The notes beneath the pieces are model-generated. The model made no database searches, was not told the DNA's origin, and saw only the letters and a program-made list of their open reading frames with translations. A program made the position numbers and the translations under genes. A DNA stretch of 64,000 bases, from positions 52,348-116,347 of the forward strand of contig CACRXP010001181.1 of the NCBI GenBank assembly GCA_902702965.1, given 5' to 3'. How positions within the stretch are numbered: the first letter of the stretch is position 1; each line of letters opens with the position of its first letter. The stretch is from Spirometra erinaceieuropaei. Lineage: Eukaryota; Platyhelminthes; Cestoda; Diphyllobothriidea; Diphyllobothriidae. Positions 11,646 to 25,511 of the stretch are shown here, piece after piece.

Positions 11646-13721
11646 TCATACATGAAATCACACTACCAATTAAACGATATTTAGATGTAAACTTCATTAA
11701 AACACTGATATTAGACGTTATTTATGTCTATTTTCATATTTGTTACCTTTTTTTATGAGAATACATTCTGTACATCTAAAAAAGAACTTTACTTAATTAG
11801 AGCCATTTCTGACAGTTTCGGGATATTGGGCTTTTCAAAATAAATCGGCATTTCTAAATAACGTGACACTGCCTTTAATATTTCTTTTATGTTTTTAATT
11901 CTTTTAAACCTGTACGTAATTAACATAGACACTGGACTCATGAAATGGTATCGGTTTGCGAGTGATTGGTAATCATTCGCAAATTTCGACACACTTCATG
12001 AGTTAGGTCTCTAACTGTATATCTCAGAGCTCCAGTAGACTTTCTTAGAACACTGGAGGCTGGCAGATTTCGCCTAGCTAACTGATTGTCCGTTCAATAT
12101 ATTGTTACGTGTGAAGGCGGTGCAGTGCCCCGTGAGTGTATACGTGTAAAGTAACCGTAATTTTCACAACTAAGAGGCATTTTTGTGTTTATTATTGAAT
12201 GCAACTTTAGTCAGTTTGGATTATATAATTTTCAGGTAGACTTTTAAAATATTGCAAATGTCTTATGTTTTGGCTCTGTAGAACGGGATCGAAACTGGCA
12301 AAGTAGGCGTTCTATCCAGGGGAAGCTTTCTGCTTGAAATCCTTCCTACATAGCTCAAGGGGTTATTTTAATTTTTTTATTACTGGACACTCAGTTGCTA
12401 CGTAAATATGCTGCCGGATTTTGTTTACAGTCGTCTGGAACTTGCTATAGGGCGTCCATCCTTAGAGAACATGCCGTGTAACCGATAAGTTTGCTTAATC
12501 AATTCATATTTCTGCTCTGACTGGAGACAAACAAAACACAGAATGTTTTAAAAATGCAGTTAATATGCCGCGACAAGTCTGAATGATAACTTTGATTCTT
12601 CACAATCATCTCATGAAGCACCATACTGTAGTGCAGAGCTTCTGCGGAATTTCTAAAACTTACAATGATTTGTGCATGCGGGAACGGAAACAGGCATAGG
12701 CTGCCAAACATCTTCCTCCACACCGAACATTGATTTTTATTATTTTGCAAGCGACATGAGACACTAGGTCTGTGTTTAATTTAAGCAATGATAAAAAGTC
12801 ATGATCAAAATATCAAAATCTATAGGGCGAATGTCTGGGTCAGAGGAAAAGTGGAAAACATCGCTACCGCCGGAACTCAGAAGAAGATGCAGAAGTAGGA
12901 ATATTTGAAGAAGAAGAAGAAGTGGGAGTAGGCAAGAAAGTTTCGCGGTATTTTGGATGATAAATTTCATAGAAATGCCTGTGCATTATGCAACCTCACT
13001 GACCAATTTTTAACAAGCGCTTACTTTTCCCAATGCAAGCGACAAGCTAACGAGGGAAAGCCGTAAAACTGGCGTTGAAGCAGAGGCAGCTGTAGCAGTG
13101 CCAACCGCAGCTTTTGAGCCTCGGGCTGGCCATGGCTTTTGCCAAGCCAGATAATAACTAAAAAATATTGCATTTGGCCCATATGTGGAGATTTTCATCG
13201 ACTTGCAATCTCTAAATCAGAAACAGCCGCTGCCTCTGGACAGTAGCAGAGGCGAAGCGTTCCAGTCCTGGCAGTTGGTCATATTTAAAGTCAACCTCCA
13301 AAGTGGCGCAGGGTTAAAGCCAGAGTCAGCAATATCTGAAAGAAGAAACGTGCCGCCCATGTACTCTGTCGCCTACGATCCCAAATCCTACTAGTGCATG
13401 GCAGTTAAGCTTCAACAAACTCAGACATCTCCCATTGACTTCAATGTAAAGTGGTTATGCTAAAGGCAAAATACTGTTGTACCGTCCTTATCGGGGTAAA
13501 AATGTCAAATGTTTAAGAGAAGGTATTAAAATTTATTTTTTTCGCGTATAGCTAAACAGAAAGAGCAATGAAGACTCTTGCAGCACAAAGGCTTTCTCTG
13601 GTATACCGTCTGTCCAACTCGAGACGACATGTATTATTTTCATTTTCGTCGGTTTCAGGCCAAGCATGTGCATTAAACTTGATTTAACCAGATCCGTCGG
13701 GGAAATGGGAGGTAGAAAATA
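11646..13721. other. Unannotated DNA
   Basis: No gene is recognised. A short GAA-rich run lies near 12905-12922. Around 13025-13395 the DNA is less AT-rich and frames are open on both strands (13010-13198 minus; 13185-13394 plus, GTG start). These could be an exon fragment but match nothing I know. Confidence 0.35.
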
Positions 13722-15695
13722 TACAGTGCGTGACCGATTTCATGAAGTGTTTGCCGAAATTGTGAAATGCATTTTCGATTAGGAAGGATAACTTAAGTGA
13801 ATATGTAATATTGATTACCATGCAGTATAATCCCATAGTATTTCGGACTCATCAGAATGTCGGCTTTTGAATGCATTTCTTTTGGCACCTGAGGAAATCA
13901 CACTCGGTAAAAAATGACTTCTTACAGTAGATGTGCTAACTCATGAACTGCCAATCAAAAATTCGAAATGCGTTCTCATTTCGAAAAGATAAATTAAGTA
14001 GTGTTGTAAAACTAATCATGATGCACCATAAACTCTGATGATCCAGTTACCTCAGCGTGTCGACTTTCAAAAGAACTTATTTTTGGCTGCACGCAAGATC
14101 TATACTCTGAAAAAATGACTACTTAAGTGGCATGCAATTTTTATTGCTTTTCGATGATCTTGAAAATTCAATTATATTTCATGGAAGACATGCATCAACA
14201 TATTCATTCTTTTACTTATTCGGTAGAAAATCACGTCTTCTTCCAATTTCATACTCAAAAGAAGAGTATGAGTCGGTTTTAAAAAAATTTCTAACTCCCG
14301 AATAAGTTTGAACCCAACCTGCTGTTACACTTGCATTCAGGGTTTCAAAACGACAAGCTGTATATTTTCCGTGTACGGAAAACCATGCATTTCTCTACGG
14401 CGTTAAGAGGAGACCATATGAGGTTCATAAATTAAGCAGTGGATTTGAGCAATATTGTTAACTTTACAAGCCACATTCGTAATTGCAGATACATGACCTT
14501 TCATGAACGGCCATTTAACGGTATTAAAAAATCTCACATTTAGAAACTTTTAGAATCGATTTATACTCTTTTCGAGTATGAAATTGGAATAAGACGTGAT
14601 TTTCTACCGAATAAGTAAATGAATGAATATTTTCATGCTTGCTTTCCGCGAAATATAATTGAATTTTCAAAGGCATCGAAAAGCAATGAGAAAATTGCAT
14701 GCTACATAAGTAACCATTTTTTGCAGATTATAGATCTTGCATGCAGCCAAATATAAGTTCTTTCGAAAGCCGACACCCTGAGGTAACTGGATCATTATGG
14801 ATTTATGCCGCATCATGATTAGTTTTACAACACCACTTAATTTATCTTTTCGAAACGAAAACGAATTTCGAAATTTTGGTAGACATTTCATGAGTAAGCT
14901 CATCTACTGTAAATAGCATGCATTTGTCCTATTGAATTTCGATGAATTCGAATATATTTTATGAAAAACATGTATAAAAATTGGATTGTTGTGCTTCTGT
15001 GGTGTATAATCACATTGTCTTTATATTTTATACCCGAACAATGTGTATATTTAAGCTTTAAAAAGGTTTACCGGTTTCTCAATGATCTTGAGGCTATCTG
15101 CTACTGCTTTGGCGTTTAGCGATTTCAGTCTATAAGGTGCAAGCTTTTCACATAAAGAAAATCATACATGCCTCTATGCTTTAAAGAAAATATCATATAA
15201 AATTCAGAAAATTTCGCAATGGGTCCGGACTATGTTGTACATTATATAAGGAGCATTGGTAACCGGACATATGCGGTCTTGTATGCATGGACATCCCACG
15301 GTCTTAAAAATCTCATGATTGGAAACATTTTAAAACCTAAGTATACACATGTTTCGGATATAAAATGTAAATAAAATGTGAGTTCCCACCAAAGAATTAC
15401 AAGAAAACATTTTTGCGTGCATGTTTTTTTATAAAATGTATTCGAATTCATAAGACCATCGAAATTTAATAGGAAAAAATGCCTGCTATTTAAGAAGTCA
15501 TTTTTTACCGAGTGTGGTTTCTGCAGGAGCCCAAAAAGAAATGCATTCAAAAGCCAACCTCCTGTTGAGTCCGAAATACTTTGGGATTATACTGCGTGCT
15601 AATCAACACTACAACTTCACTTAAGTAATCCTTCTTAATCGAAAATGCATTTCAAAATTTCGGCCAACATTTTATGAGATCGGTCACGCACTCTA
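13722..15695. mobile_element. Foldback element, subfamily B, interrupted by an A element
   Basis: The left end is TACAGTGCGTGACCGATTTC and the right end is its inverse, GATCGGTCACGCACTCTA. The body is split at 13923 by a complete subfamily-A element. Removing the A element and one TA restores a continuous CTTCTTAAATAGCATGC, matching CTGCTTAAGTAGCATATA in the uninterrupted B copy at about 2260. Confidence 0.85.
13923..14911. mobile_element. Foldback element, subfamily A, nested inside a B copy
   Basis: Borders TACAGTAGATGTGCTAACTC at the left and CTCATCTACTGTA at the right give 989 bp. TA is duplicated at the insertion site. The arms are inverted (for example the GGCTGCACGCAAGATCTATA region at 14080-14105 and its inverse near 14730). 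The centre is non-coding. TA duplication and CAGT ends fit a Tc1/mariner-mobilised non-autonomous element. Confidence 0.9.
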
Positions 15696-18600
15696 TGAAA
15701 CAGATGTACTCAAGAGGCGATAACTGACAATTTTGCCGAAATGATGTACTAAACTCATCTGCATACCTATTTAAGCATCGCATCCCGTCAGTCACCAGCG
15801 CTTTCGGCAATGAGGTTTTTTAAAGTCCGTATTTTCCCATTGACCTCTGTCGGCATAAAACAATGCAACAGCATTTTACTATTCTCCTATTATGTTCAAG
15901 CAGATTCGCCAGGTTAGAAGACAATGGCTGAAATCTAAAGGACAAGGGCAAGGCCAGACAAAAGATTATTCGTCTTAAATATAAGTCTGAACGTAAGAGC
16001 GCACTGTCCCTAAAATCAAGGAACTAGGCAAGAACAGGGGTGCTTTGAGACTTACTCGCAACTTTTCGTGACTGACAAGATAATTTCGTGAATTAACCCG
16101 TTCCTATATTCGGCTGTCGAACTCTCCATCTTTATATTTATTCTATATGTGCGTAACAGTGAAATTTTCATTTGTCCCCGTCCCTGTTCCACAGGGTTGC
16201 ACGTGCCGCGGAATGGTGCTCACTTGCTATTTGTCCCGAGCACAAGATTTGGAGCCAAGTTAGTTTAAAGTAAAAGGAACTATCGTTTTTGCCAAAAAAA
16301 TTTCACCGTTGTTTGGCAAGAATTGCAGACATTAGGCTTTTATAAACGACAAGTAGGCGTTTTATTCTACAAAAATTGTGATGCTCATTCAATTACCACC
16401 CTATCCTTGATAGTCACCCGTGATAGGATGACCTGAACAATTAATGATTGTCCACCTGAAAGATGGTTCTTCTTGCATTCGGCCAACCGAGCCCCTTTCA
16501 AAATCAAAGTCCAATTACAGTTTGAGATACCCTTTGAGATGAAAATTATTATTAATATTATTCTTAACGGATAGGAAAAAATATTCTATTTACGGTTTCT
16601 CATTTGAGAGGCTTGAAACAGGCGGTTGCAGATGATGTTGGATGGTTAGAATATTTTCCTTATTTTTTCAAAAATATTGTATGCAAGCACACGTCATTCA
16701 ACAGTATAGAAAGCCTTTTATTTGCTTTTCTCCAAAATACCCTGTTTTTCTTTAAGAGGTAAATGTGGCCCTAAGAAAGGTGGTACGCAAATCAAAATAG
16801 GCTAATCAGTAAAAGTTAAAATTTTGTACAGCACTCTTAAGAAGTTTCCAGATCTCAGTCGTTGTTTTCAGTAATTTGTAAAACTACTGATTCATCACTT
16901 CAAGTTACTTGTGGTGCAGTTAGTAATTTAATCAAAAAGGATCCGATAGAAAAGAAAACCCCAAAATAATAGACATAGCTTCTTTTTCTAAAAGAGAGGA
17001 TTAGCTGAAAAAGTTACCTAAAAAGTCCGTGACCATCTACCTCCCCTTCAAGGGTGATAATGTGTCAAACGTGATCAAGCGACGACTTCGGTGCACTATC
17101 GAAAGGACGTATGCCGCCTCTAAATTGTTACTAACATCTGCAAATTACCGGATCCAATTTTAAAAAACTGTAGACATTTTCTTTCCATTTGGAAATATAT
17201 TTTTTAGAAAAATAGGATTTTATTACGAAGTTAGATTTTTACACACCGCCGTATAGTGTGCCTAAACTGTAAATTCGTCCACCACTGTAACTTTAAATTT
17301 ATGGTTTCTGACGCCAGGAAGCTTTGTACTGAAAATCCACTTCGACCGATATAGCTAGCCATGCTTTCCTCAAAACCCTTATATGTGCCGCGTGAGAGAT
17401 GTCCCTCTGGTTTGCTTTTAATTCCTAGCCACTTCAAACACCGTTTGGTCGACAGCTTCTAAACCGTGCAAATCCGGTGCCGGTCAATTATGATGCATGT
17501 TAAATAAATATGAACAAGGCAAAGGCGACGAACCATGTAGGATATATTGACGTCGTAAAATTTTGTGACCTCTTATTCAGCTGCACACGGTTTTTGCGTA
17601 CTTCTAAGGTGAACTGTTCAATCAGAAATAGACCTAGATGGATGAGGCATGTTAAGTAAGTAGAATATGGACTGTTTGTCTGATTTACGGATACAATTGA
17701 CGAGGGGGAAGGAGGAATTTATTTAAGCAAGCTAGCACGCATTGCGTTAAAAACATGTTAGGTGCGCAGTTGAATAAGAAGCAATGAAACTTTGTGACGT
17801 TAATAAATCCTGAATGTTTCGTCGCCTCCGTCTTATCATGCATGTATTTCTAAACTTCTTCCTATTTTAGTAGGTGCTTGAATTGGATTGTTCCAGGGGA
17901 CATAATAATACTAGACCAATGCTCCCTTATATAGTTTAAAACAATTGCTGTTTTTCACAACTTTCGCATCACGTTTTTTCCTCTAAAACCTATTTCAAGC
18001 CTTGTATCATACGCGCCTGCGTCATTCGAATCTTTCTGTAAGGACATACATATCAATCATAAATGCTATTGGGAAATATGCCAGCGGATTAGGTTTTTGA
18101 TTCTCCAGACGTATATCCTAACCTGTCTCACGCTTACCAAAATAGAAACCTATCAAATCAGTCCCTTCTGCATGAAAGTAAGTTAAAAGCGCTTTGTCAA
18201 TATTTCGGCAAGTTCTGTATACATTTAAACATACGTGCGTTGTAAGCTTTGTTTTCTCTGCTAAGAAAGCGCGTTCTTACATGTTGTGTAAGTACAAAGA
18301 CCTCATGTAACACAGTAATCAAGGTGCCTTGCGGCACGATGAATCCTCACCCAGCAAGGGGCAATTTGGCGAGAGACTGGGATTTTAATGTGATGTGTGA
18401 CGCGGGAGATTTCCCAAATTAGCACTAGTGGAATTTACTTTCGCCTCGAGGTACCTCTGTACACGCTTCCTTAAAAAGTTCCAGTGACGTCTCGCAGCTT
18501 AGACTAACCGATCACGGGTACTGCGATAGGCATCCGGTGACATTTCACTAGGCAAGCATCCAAGAACTGGCATTTAATCCGATAGGGATAGATATAGGGG

Positions 18601-19380
18601 CAAATAATGGCACGACTTTTGTGGTATGTTCGGAATGCACTACTTATCAGGGCGCCAGCCGAAGAGAGTGGAATCTTGAGATTTAACACAGTAGTCATTT
18701 TCACACGTCCCGGAACTATGAGACCACGTAGTCTGGCAAACGGAAGTTATGTGTAGTGTCGTTCGAACACAGCTTCCACTTGAGTTTCTACATAAGCTTT
18801 AAACTATAGTTTCTGTCAGTCAAAAGATTGCGTAGGGTTTTTCTATCAGCCAGTCGTAATTGCATATGCACGCACACCAGGAAATTTGTTAATCAAATGT
18901 TCACTTAAATAATGGCCGGGAAAAATTGACTACCTATAACTTGGCAGTACCCCTGGGCCATTTTCGTCACTTTCAGTGGGTTTTTTCAATGTCATTGAAG
19001 ACTGAAAATTTTTTCAACGGATGTTTGCTAGATGCCTTGGTTAAGTGGGCTACTTCGCGGAACGTGCTGGAATTTCGGAAAGTCGGTTTTTTTATAAATG
19101 CTGGCCTCTTTGATTTGGCCCAGCCCGTCGTACGCAAATAACTTCCAAATTGGTGAACGTCTTTCCTGTTAGGTGCGTCAAGAAAAGTGTGCGTTTTCAT
19201 GTGAAACTTTTCTAGACCCATATGGCATTAATTTGTCGTGCCTGTTATTCCATGTTTCTCTTTACACGGACAGCAAATTAAGCATGACAAGCACTCTGGC
19301 TCTGATATTGCCGTCCGTCTTGCCGCGGAAAAATCGATATCTCATCAACAAAAATCCTGCTAGCGGAGTTCGGCAGCATC
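15696..19380. other. Long unannotated AT-rich stretch
   Basis: I see no gene, RNA or recognisable repeat. All frames longer than 60 codons here start at non-ATG codons or lack any motif. Frames at 18926-19141 (+) and 18973-19221 (-) overlap each other and are unsupported. Confidence 0.35.
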
Positions 19381-21500
19381 CACCTCAATCTCTCCTTCCA
19401 CCCGCCCGGATTCGGTGTCTGAGGACATAGTCAAGAAGACCGGAAGCGGGAGAGGACGCAGATGGCTGGCATGGCCATAAAATGTTTGGGAAAGCATATA
19501 TCAAACCGGATTCTGCGTTTTGCGCTAGTATTCGTTGTTGGTGCTGTCTGAACAAATTGTCAAACGCCATCTGCTGACCAGGGTTATACAGAATACCCCA
19601 ATCTAATACTTGGGAACATGACAGTTCGACCTTTGTTGCCGACGGAGTTCACCGTGCGCTCCACAGTTAGGTGAGAGGGAGGCTGCACGCTGCCTTGTGC
19701 GTGAATTGATTTACGAGTGGACTTGCACAACGTCTCTCTCACTCTCTCCTTTCCCCCGCCAGTATTCAGTGCCTCAAGACATAGTCAAAAAGACCGGAGG
19801 CGGGAGATGGCGCGGATGGTTGGCACGGCCAAACTCGCACCTAGGCATACCCTCACATCCACTGGCCCGGAACAAACACTTGGTTTGGATTTTGGCCATC
19901 AAGAGAATAATGGGTCAGAAAGTGGAATTGACTGGGCAACCACGTACACAAGGTCTGAAAGCGTATACTATGTCAGTATCAGCAAACCATGGCCCTCGCA
20001 GCCTGGAATGCGCTGGCGGTTCCCTGACGGTAGATAGCGTACGCTCCGACTGGGCATAGAGGTGACAGGCATGGCTGCCTAGTCATCATTTTCGTCCTTC
20101 TGATCCCTGCTGTTGTTGGTCATTTTCTGTGCAGACCGGAGGGGGAAGTGCGGAGTGGAATGCCAAGGTGCGAGCTCGACCGTGCCATTCACCTGCTCCC
20201 CCCTCGCCTCTGGGCTTCTTGACTCTGCCTTCATACTAGGTCCAGGTGGGGGATGGGGAGGAGAGAGTGCGGTAGATGCTGCGCAAGTCCACTGCCACTA
20301 TGAACTAATTCACTCACAGACACCGTGCCCGCTGCATCTTGATGTGTAACACACGATGAACATTGACAAAATCGCCAATCCAGCTGTCATTTTACGCCAC
20401 CTTTTGTACTTACCTGGGGCGCAAGCGCATCTGTCGACAGAGAAGCAGGTGCTTGAGAACTGCCAATGCGCACGAGGCTGTTAGGGGTATGGTTTGCTGA
20501 ATCGTGGCACAGAAATACCTAGGGCCACTCGAGGACATAATGATGAGCAGTTGAGTCCACTACCTCTGCCAGGCAGCGCGCTCAATCCCCGCATCAGATG
20601 ACTGACCGGCTTGGACAGTGGACCGGCCTCTGCGAGAAGGAAGAGGGATAGAGGTCAACTGTCGTAGCGCATATTCTTCACTATAAACAGCTTGAGGTAC
20701 TTCAATCTATCACGGCCAGCTAGAAGGCGTAACTTGGAAGACTGCCAACTGACGCCGTCAGCCTCCATAATGTGACCTCTACGACACTCTCACTCAGTTG
20801 GAGTCCGAGCAGCCCTTTTTTCGTTTTGGTAAAGTCCTCGTACAGGAGACCAGGGGTGTGGGCGGACTATTCAGCCTCTGGTCTTTTTTGACCTCGAGCC
20901 CAGGTGGGTAAGGGTGCGGAGAGGGTGCGATAGATGCATCACAAGGCCACTACAACTCTGAACTTCCTCACGCGCAAGTCACCGTCCCTGGGTCAACACG
21001 GCTGTAAGGTTCACGGTGAGCAACAGCAGAGCCGGACGGTTATGTGCGTAGAATGACTTGCTGGTGATGGGAGGATCAAGCTCAAATGCGCCCTGTCATC
21101 TGTGCCTTTATTTCACGCTCACGTCTGTGAGATCCCAGCTGCCCACACTCTATGTGTGAAAACCTGGTCCATAGCTTTGTCAGACACTCCCGTCCGATCA
21201 GATGGCTGAACGGCCTTAACAGCGGATTGGATGAGTGCGTACAGGGCACTTCGGACACGCTTTAGGACTTTCACGACGGCCTAATAGCCTTCGCTTGTTA
21301 GACTGCCGATTAAGAGGACAAACCGGCCATTTCAGGACAGAGAGGCAACTGCGATGGCTCCTTCTAAATGTGGCCTATCAGCCACTTCGACACGGATGGT
21401 GACCGAACCGTCCTCTATTGCGTGAAAATCTGGCCTTTTGTGCGCGGATCAGGTGTGCCTTGGCGTGCGCAGATGCATCGTCTAGCTTTGTCAGCCACTC
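19381..21500. repeat. GC-richer degenerate repeat cluster
   Basis: Two diverged copies of an ~85-bp segment occur at about 19395-19475 and 19750-19840; both contain GACATAGTCAA(G/A)AAGACCGG followed by a GGCGGGAG-like run. Another diverged pair lies at about 20215-20335 and 20885-20990, sharing CCAGGTGGG...GCG(G/A)TAGATGC. Base composition differs sharply from both flanks. Frames at 19697-20059 and 19717-20037 (+) overlap in different registers and show no motif, so I read the region as repeat rather than gene. Confidence 0.55.
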
Positions 21501-22366
21501 TGTCTTACTACCGCGCTGATGATGATTAGGGAGATGTGGTTGCGTTAGGTGCTACTTAAGTCCGCCATTAATATACAGTAGTTCACACTCAAATCATCGT
21601 CGCTCGCCCATTATACTCTGTGGCACATTTTGAACTTTGTCCTTCGCAACGCTCGAACTGAAATAAAGAAACTCAACGGGATTTTTTTGTCTTGGACTGG
21701 ATACTGCCTTTCTGCGTGCAATCAACTTTTAGCCAGTCTATCTAGATCACAATATTTATAGCTCTGCTGTTGTTAAAACGCCCTGCTGTGCGAGATTGTC
21801 TGACAGAATGAGACAACTTCGTGCGGAGATTATTTGTGGCGGTTGTTCTGGCCAAAGACGAGTATCTGCGCACACTCCTCTGTCAGGTGCCTCTTAAGGC
21901 ACAGGATTTGCTTCCCTGAATTGCGAATTAACTTTGTCATGTCCCACGATGCCGTGGCAAGTGTACCTTTTATATGTAACCTGCTAACCGTGCGCTTAAG
22001 TCTGGAACCTTCGCCCCCACATGGTTCGTTTCGTAAATAGCTTCTGGTGATGGACGTACCCGTGGAGGCGCGTCAGTCAAGCAACATCTGAGCTGGAGTT
22101 GAAGGCCCGTTTTTTCCTACAAACTGGTGTCCTCATGAGTAGAAATCGTTTCGTGGGGGTGTGAAGATGAGTAATTAGTCACCTGTCCGTTTCAAAGCAT
22201 TTAGACTCAATCTACTTGATGCAGGAGATAAGTAAGTAGGACAGATGTCATACATATATGAAGGGGACTGCTGTTCATTTCCCGATACGAATAATGTCCA
22301 CTTATCATTATGACGAAGATGGGTGGTGTAGTGGGTTTGCTGGAAGGTCAGTGTACCAGTTGCCTA
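21501..22366. other. Unannotated DNA
   Basis: Composition returns to the AT-rich background. A 68-codon frame at 21834-22040 has no recognisable feature. Confidence 0.35.
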
Positions 22367-23324
22367 TAAAGCTGATGTGAAAGCTCATGGAATGTTGACG
22401 AAATTCCGGAATGCGTTTTCGACTCGAGCAGATTATTTAGCTAGGGTTGCAATTTTAATTTCCCTGCAGAATAATCCCAGATATTTCAATTACTTTGGAA
22501 TGACAGCTTTTGAACGAACTTCTTTCCGGCCGCCTGCAAAAACTACACTGTGTAAAAAATGGCAGCTTATGTAGTATGAATTTTTTCATCCATTTTCGAT
22601 TTCTTGTCAACTTTAGATGTATTTCGTAGAAAACCTCAATAAAAATATTCATTCTTTTACTCATCCGGTAGAAAACTACGGTTCTTTGAAATTTTATGCT
22701 TGAAAGAAGGGTAGAATTTGATTTCCCGAGTAATTTTGAACGCGACTTGCCGTTACACTTGCATTCCGGGTTTCAAAATCTTTAGCTGTACATGCTCCAT
22801 GCAAAGAAGGTCGTACTAATAGGAGACTATCAGGCTATCATACAATTTAACAATGGATTTGAGCTATATCGCAAAATTCTACAAACAACATTAGTAAGTT
22901 CAGAGAAACGATGTTTTATGGACAGGCATTTCACGCTTTTGAAAAATCTCATAATTAGAAACCTCTGAGACCAAATTACGCCCTTCCCTTACGTATAACA
23001 TTTGAGGAAGACGTAGATGTCTACCACATCAGTAGAAGAATGAGTATGTTTACGCATTTTTTTGAAATACGTTTGAATTCATAAGGCCATCGAAAATCAA
23101 TGAAAAAGTTTCATGCTTCATAAGTAGCCATTTTTACGGAGTGTAATTTTTGCAGGCGGCCGGAAAGAGGCTCATTCAAAGATCCGCATCCCGAAGTAAC
23201 TGAAATATCTCGGGATTATGCTGCTCGGCCATTAACACTACAACACTGGTTAAGTAATCTTTTCAAGTAAAAAACGCGTTTCAGAATTTCGCTCAACATT
23301 TCATGATATAGCTGAAACTGGGCA
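22367..23324. mobile_element. Foldback element, subfamily A (old copy)
   Basis: The left end TAAAGCTGATGTGAAAGCTC is a diverged A terminus. The body matches other A copies (GGAATGCGTTTTCGACTCGA, the GGCCGCCTGCAAAAACTACA region and its inverse at 23155). The right end is degraded. Confidence 0.75.
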
Positions 23325-25511
23325 TGTCCAGAATTTGAGGATTAACGGACAGCAGCGATTGAGTGATGAATAAAACGGCCTATTTTCGAATATCAGTCAG
23401 AAATAGGTAGGTGGATCCTCGATTCCCCCTTTGTCTAAACTTTAACCCTGCCCTAGTCATAGACCTTTTACCTTTAACCCCATCCCTGATCCCAGCAATT
23501 TAAGACAGGTTCGCCTGTAACATGAGACTGAGGTTGGCAGAAAAGTCAGAAATTGAGGACATGTGAAATCCCAGTTTATTTTTTGCCATTTTATCCAAAT
23601 ATTAAGATGTACGTCCCAGAACAGTAGAAGGTGACGGGCAGTGTGAATTTTAGTTTTGTGGAAAAAGGACGCTTTGTTTTCTGTTAATATTGTTCTTGCA
23701 TTTATTAGTGTTTATTCCCTGGGCAGAGACTGACCTAGCAGGTGCGTTCACACCTCCTGTTTCAGCGACGAAACGGAGGCACAGCTAACGACCAGATACC
23801 GTCACCCTCTCAGACCTGAGCCCCTGATAGAACCAGACTCTGATCCCTGGCCTCAGAACGCCCCCCCCATGCTTGCTGTGTATTGGCCGCTTAAGTTTTG
23901 GTACTCTACTCTCCCTTATATTACTGTACAGCCCTGATGATGGATAACTGATGGCGTATTTTTGCCGAACTTGAACGTGAGTCTGTTTGCTTGGCTGCCG
24001 CTTTTGAAAATCCCAGTCAAGAAGACGAAAACGTACCAGTTAATTTAAAAAAATGAATGCGTACAATGATTGGCTTTTAATGCAAACGATTATTTGCACG
24101 AAAAAGCGGATTTTTTGGAACGCTTGTGGTCTTAACCGCGTCTGATGGTAGTCTGGGGGGAGGCAAATTCGTTTGGTTTTTCACCAGGAAACTGTCTGTT
24201 TTCAGTTCATATTTTTCGGACTCCCTATCGTTCAGTGTGTATTTGGCTGACTACTAAAGGGCCTGTTCAAGTAATAAATTAAAATAATCGTGTGATTCAC
24301 TTAAGTAGCGAACAAGAAAACTATTTTCTGTATCTCGTCCTATACAGGGAATTTTTTCAGATTACCTTCTGCCCCTGATGTCTCTCGAATAAATCCTAGA
24401 AACTGTGTAAATGTTACGCGGTGTTTTTTTTCTACACTCAGCGTGAAGACATGCTAGGGGGATCGACATAAATGAACCTGTCAAAAATGTCGACCATGTT
24501 TTCGGAACCCCGAAGCTTGCTATTTTTGGCAGGCGGAAATTTTTATTAGCAAGACTGACATTTGGAACCTCTTACACTAATTGAGGATATCCAGCTGCAT
24601 AGCTTGTGGAGCTTCCGATGACCAACATCCCTAGATAAGCGCCAGACGAGGGTTTTTGGCAACAAGCATTTTATGCGACTTTTAAAGTGCATCTGATGCG
24701 GGACTAGAAAGTCGCGGTGAATGCCCCGTCAGATTTTTAACCAGAAAGATTTTTAAAAATGAAAGGACGTTGACTCGCAATGCATGATCTTCGTTGTTGA
24801 ACCGAACAATAGTAAGGGCACATAAATTATGCCTTATCTCGCCTTTTTTGACACAAAACATAAACGCGCACACTTTTGATATTTAGCGGTTTGGAAAGCA
24901 GACCAGGAGTTTGAAAAATTGCCTAATATGTGAATTAGTATGGAAAATTGCAGCACAGAACGAATTAAATGAAACCTAAGCTCTTAAACAGCACATTTCG
25001 GTCAGACAAGAGGAAGAATACTTTTTAAATTGTCAAAATGACTGTCACGAAAGCACATGGAAGACGATATCGCGAATTTTGGCGTCAACGATGCCTATCG
25101 TTTATTTTTAGTAAAATACCTCATAATTGATGCAACCACTGCGAACTTTGCAAGAATAATACCGGTAAATCACACTCAAGAACTTTCACAGGAACAAAAT
25201 GTTCACTACGATTCAGTCACTCGAAAGTGTTACATAAGTGTCCCTTCTTTCTGTCATTTTCTGCCTGCAAAAACCGGACGGAACTTCCCGATCTTTTTTT
25301 TCACGCTCTTGAGAAGCACAGCCTTCTAGCGAAAAGTAACTGCTGCCTATATTCGATGATGGGCATTGCCAGGTTGTGAACCTATACAGGCTAGTCACCC
25401 CTCCACCGCGGGTTCAGACGAACCAAGGTGAATTTACTTTACCTCCGATCGACAGCTTTAGTGTCTGCAAGGCCACCACGCCAGGCCTCCGAGGTAAGAC
25501 AGAATGTTTTG
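23325..25511. other. Unannotated DNA
   Basis: About 23440-23490 is a CCCTAA-like degenerate low-complexity stretch. At 23934-23990 a CCTGATGATGG segment resembles a retroelement terminus but lacks a complete ribozyme core. A 90-codon frame at 25057-25329 (+) starts at a non-ATG codon and has no motif. Confidence 0.35.

Noticed and set aside
23930..23990. CCTGATGATGG segment as another hammerhead ribozyme
   Set aside because: CTGATGA is present, but GAAA at the right distance, a stem II closing on it and a stem I partner were not found.
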